A DNA stretch of 16,859 nucleotides from an uncultured Clostridia bacterium. Its GTDB lineage: Bacteria > Bacillota_A > Clostridia > Christensenellales > Aristaeellaceae. Below, piece by piece: positions 15,426 to 16,859 of the stretch; the stretch's first letter is position 1, and each line of letters opens with the position of its first letter. The stretch lies in contig CAMBWJ010000009.1 of the NCBI GenBank assembly GCA_945871545.1, positions 1 through 16,859 of the forward strand, given 5' to 3'. Under the pieces are notes generated by a model. It was not told the DNA's origin, ran no database searches, and saw only the letters and a list, made by a program, of their open reading frames with translations. Both the position numbers and the translations under genes were made by a program.

Positions 15426-16463
15426 TCAGCCTTCGCCGCGCTTTCGGGGAGAAGCGGTGGTGGAGCGCACCACAAGATGGGCGTCGAGCACCTGCTGCAC
15501 GGGCGCATCGCCGCCGCGACGGATCTGCTCCAGCAGGATCTCCACGCATCTTGTGGACACGGTGCGCTTGGGGAAGTGCACGGTGGTCAGCGGCGGCGGG
15601 AAGCGCATTTGGGACTGCACGTCGTCAAAGCCCACGATGGACACGTCCTCGGGCACGCGCACGCCGTGGCTGTTGAGCGCATAGATGGTCTCCCAGGCGA
15701 TGTAGTCGCTGAAGGCGAAGATGGCGGTGAAGTCCAGATTGGACGCGAGGATTTCCTCGATCTTCTGAACGATGTCGCTGGCGGAGGCGTCCATCTCCAC
15801 CACCAGCGCCGGATCGATCACCACGCCGCGCTCATCCATGGCCCGCTGAAAGCCGCGCAGGCGCTCGCCGGAGCTGGAGATGCGCGGGTCGGCGGTGAGC
15901 ACCAGAATCCGCTGGTGGCCCAGCTCTGCCAGGTGCTGTCCGGCCAGATAGCCGCCCTTCTCGTCGTCGCACACCACGTAGTCCGCGTCCAGATCGTCAA
16001 ACCTGCGGCCCATCAGCACGAAGGGCATGCCGTTCTGCTGGAGCAGGCGGATGCCGTCCAGCGACTTCTGGGTGGGGCAGAGCAGCACGCCGTCCACGTT
16101 CTTGTTCAGCGCGGAGATCACGGCCTGCTCCTCGCGCTCAGCGCGCTCCTCGGTGCCCATCACGATGGCGCGGTAGCCCTGCTTTTCCAGCTCGGCGACA
16201 CAGATCTTGATTTCGATGGCGAACAGGGGATTGGCGATGTCGCTGACGATGATGGCCACGGTCTTGCTGGAGCCGGAGCGCAGGCCCCCGGCCTGGGAAT
16301 TGGCGATGTAGCCGATCTCCCGCGCAGCCTTCATGATGCTTTCGCGGGTCTCCAGGGCGATGCCCTCCTTGTTCTGCAGGGCCTTGGAGATGGTGCCCAC
16401 AGTGAAGCCGGTCTTTGCCGCGATGTCCGTCAGCTTCACGCGGCGGTTGTTCCTCTTGTTCAT
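15426..16463 (-). CDS. LacI-family transcriptional regulator
   Basis: This 345-residue protein has a LacI helix-turn-helix at residues about 9-28 (VKLTDIAAKTGFTVGTISKALQ), the hinge region GYIANSQAGGLRSGSSKTVAII, and a periplasmic-binding-protein-like effector domain (DIANPLFAIEI, NVDGVLLCPTQ, FAFSDYIAWETIYALNSHGVRVPEDVSIVGFDDV). GGAGGAAG precedes the ATG. It is probably a sugar-responsive repressor or activator. It differs from Bacillus CcpA, whose helix-turn-helix reads SMATVSRVVN, so global catabolite control is not supported. It sits 171 bases upstream of pta in the same direction, but sugar genes are absent, so its target and effector are unknown. Confidence 0.93.
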   Translation of the reverse strand: MNKRNNRRVKLTDIAAKTGFTVGTISKALQNKEGIALETRESIMKAAREIGYIANSQAGGLRSGSSKTVAIIVSDIANPLFAIEIKICVAELEKQGYRAIVMGTEERAEREEQAVISALNKNVDGVLLCPTQKSLDGIRLLQQNGMPFVLMGRRFDDLDADYVVCDDEKGGYLAGQHLAELGHQRILVLTADPRISSSGERLRGFQRAMDERGVVIDPALVVEMDASASDIVQKIEEILASNLDFTAIFAFSDYIAWETIYALNSHGVRVPEDVSIVGFDDVQSQMRFPPPLTTVHFPKRTVSTRCVEILLEQIRRGGDAPVQQVLDAHLVVRSTTASPRKRGEG

Positions 16464-16511
16464 CAGTCGCTTCCTCCCGGGATGTGCGCACGCGCGCGGG
16501 TTCTCCCCTTC

Positions 16512-16540
16512 ATATTATAGAAGAAAACCGGCTTTGTCAA
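16512..16540 (-). promoter_or_regulatory. Promoter of the lacI-type gene
   Basis: Minus-strand TTGACA (16535-16540) is followed by an overlapping TATAAT/TAATAT (16514-16519 at 15-bp spacing; 16512-16517 at 17-bp spacing). It lies about 50 bases before the ATG. Confidence 0.7.
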
Positions 16541-16604
16541 TCGTGAATTTACGTTTTCATAGCTCTTCCTGCCGGGAGTGTGCAAAGCAGGCATTTCACA
16601 AAGG

Positions 16605-16644
16605 AAAAACCCTCCGACGCTGTGCCAAAGCATGCGTCGAAGGG
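16605..16644 (-). terminator. Strong intrinsic terminator of the acidic repeat-protein gene
   Basis: On the minus strand an 11-position stem (16634-16644 with 16610-16620; one G-U wobble) encloses a 13-base loop and is followed by TTTTT. It begins 5 bases past the stop of the zinc-knuckle-like protein and separates it from the lacI-type gene. The 16541-16604 stretch holds only a weak CCTGC/GCAGG stem. Confidence 0.88.
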
Positions 16645-16649
16645 AGCCG

Positions 16650-16859
16650 TCAATCATCGTCGTCCCAGCCGGGCGGGGCGTAGGGACAGTCGTCATCGTC
16701 ATGGCCGAGCCGGCCGCAGTAGTCGCAGTGATCGTCGTCCTCGTGGCCGTGCGCGCCGCAGATGGAGCAGTTGTCGTCGGCCTCGTGGCCGGTTTCGCCG
16801 CAGAGGGTGCAGTAATCGTCGTCATCATCGTCGTCATCGTCGTGATGCTTTCCGTATGC
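16650..16859 (-). CDS. Acidic protein with tandem zinc-knuckle-like repeats (5' end outside window)
   Basis: The minus-strand frame is open from the window edge to the TGA at 16650-16652; 69 C-terminal residues are visible. After AYGKHH come nine aspartates, then three near-identical repeats: CTLCGETGHEADDN, CSICGAHGHEDDDH and CDYCGRLGHDDDD, then CPYAPPGWDDDD. The last unit with its following cysteine, C-x2-C-x4-H-x4-C, matches the classic CCHC zinc-knuckle pattern including G-x2-G-H; the first two have x5 before the next cysteine, which also opens the next repeat. About half the residues are Asp, Cys, His or Glu, so binding of zinc or another divalent metal is likely (inference). Role unknown. 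A good terminator follows, supporting a real gene; the start and any further repeats lie beyond the window. Confidence 0.85.
   Translation of the reverse strand, partial: AYGKHHDDDDDDDDDYCTLCGETGHEADDNCSICGAHGHEDDDHCDYCGRLGHDDDDCPYAPPGWDDDD

Noticed and set aside
16463..16837. Minus-strand Thr/Ala-rich frame at the right edge
   Set aside because: It runs through the lacI promoter and the terminator. The alternative frame, with ordered CxxCGxxGH repeats and a stop just before the terminator, is far more convincing.

Overview
The window looks like a piece of chromosome from a GC-rich, spore-forming member of the Clostridia (Bacillota), possibly gut-associated. The reasons are a SpoIIP-type sporulation amidase, strong GGAGG ribosome-binding sites, TTG starts, sigma-A promoters that stand out as AT-rich islands, and the clostridial order pta-ackA-yceD-rpmF. 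The species cannot be named from the sequence. There are no phage genes, transposases, rRNA, tRNA or CRISPR arrays.

Layout. Bases 1-1822 (+) hold a compact run of three genes: an MBL-fold hydrolase cut by the window edge, a TfoX N-terminal-domain protein and an AlkD-like DNA glycosylase. A small unknown gene follows (1927-2118), behind a palindromic control region and before a terminator. Bases 2249-6010 (+) carry two translational GTPases, prfC (RF3) and typA (BipA). Between them lies a roughly 208-bp element made of six hairpins arranged as a giant inverted repeat. recF follows typA, away from its usual dnaA-dnaN-gyrB neighbours. Bases 7164-7434 hold no gene but are packed with palindromes. 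Next, on the minus strand, are spoIIP and a DUF1614-like membrane protein in a translationally coupled pair. Divergent from them is a gene of unknown function with a consensus promoter (9352-10899), then a glycosyltransferase-2/GtrA fusion (11011-12069).

From 12143 to 16463 all genes read on the minus strand: a LacI-type regulator, then pta and ackA (acetyl-CoA to acetyl phosphate to acetate plus ATP), then yceD and rpmF (ribosomal protein L32). yceD-rpmF also has its own near-consensus promoter overlapping the end of ackA. At the right edge, after a strong terminator, is the C-terminal 69 residues of a very acidic protein with tandem zinc-knuckle-like CxxCGxxGH repeats.

The most unusual items are: (1) the hairpin element at 3932-4140, whose two arms match in hairpin order, trinucleotide loops and linkers while the stems differ by compensated base pairs; (2) the acidic zinc-knuckle repeat protein at 16650-16859; (3) the SpoIIP variant with a predicted C-terminal membrane anchor; and (4) the unknown 515-residue protein.
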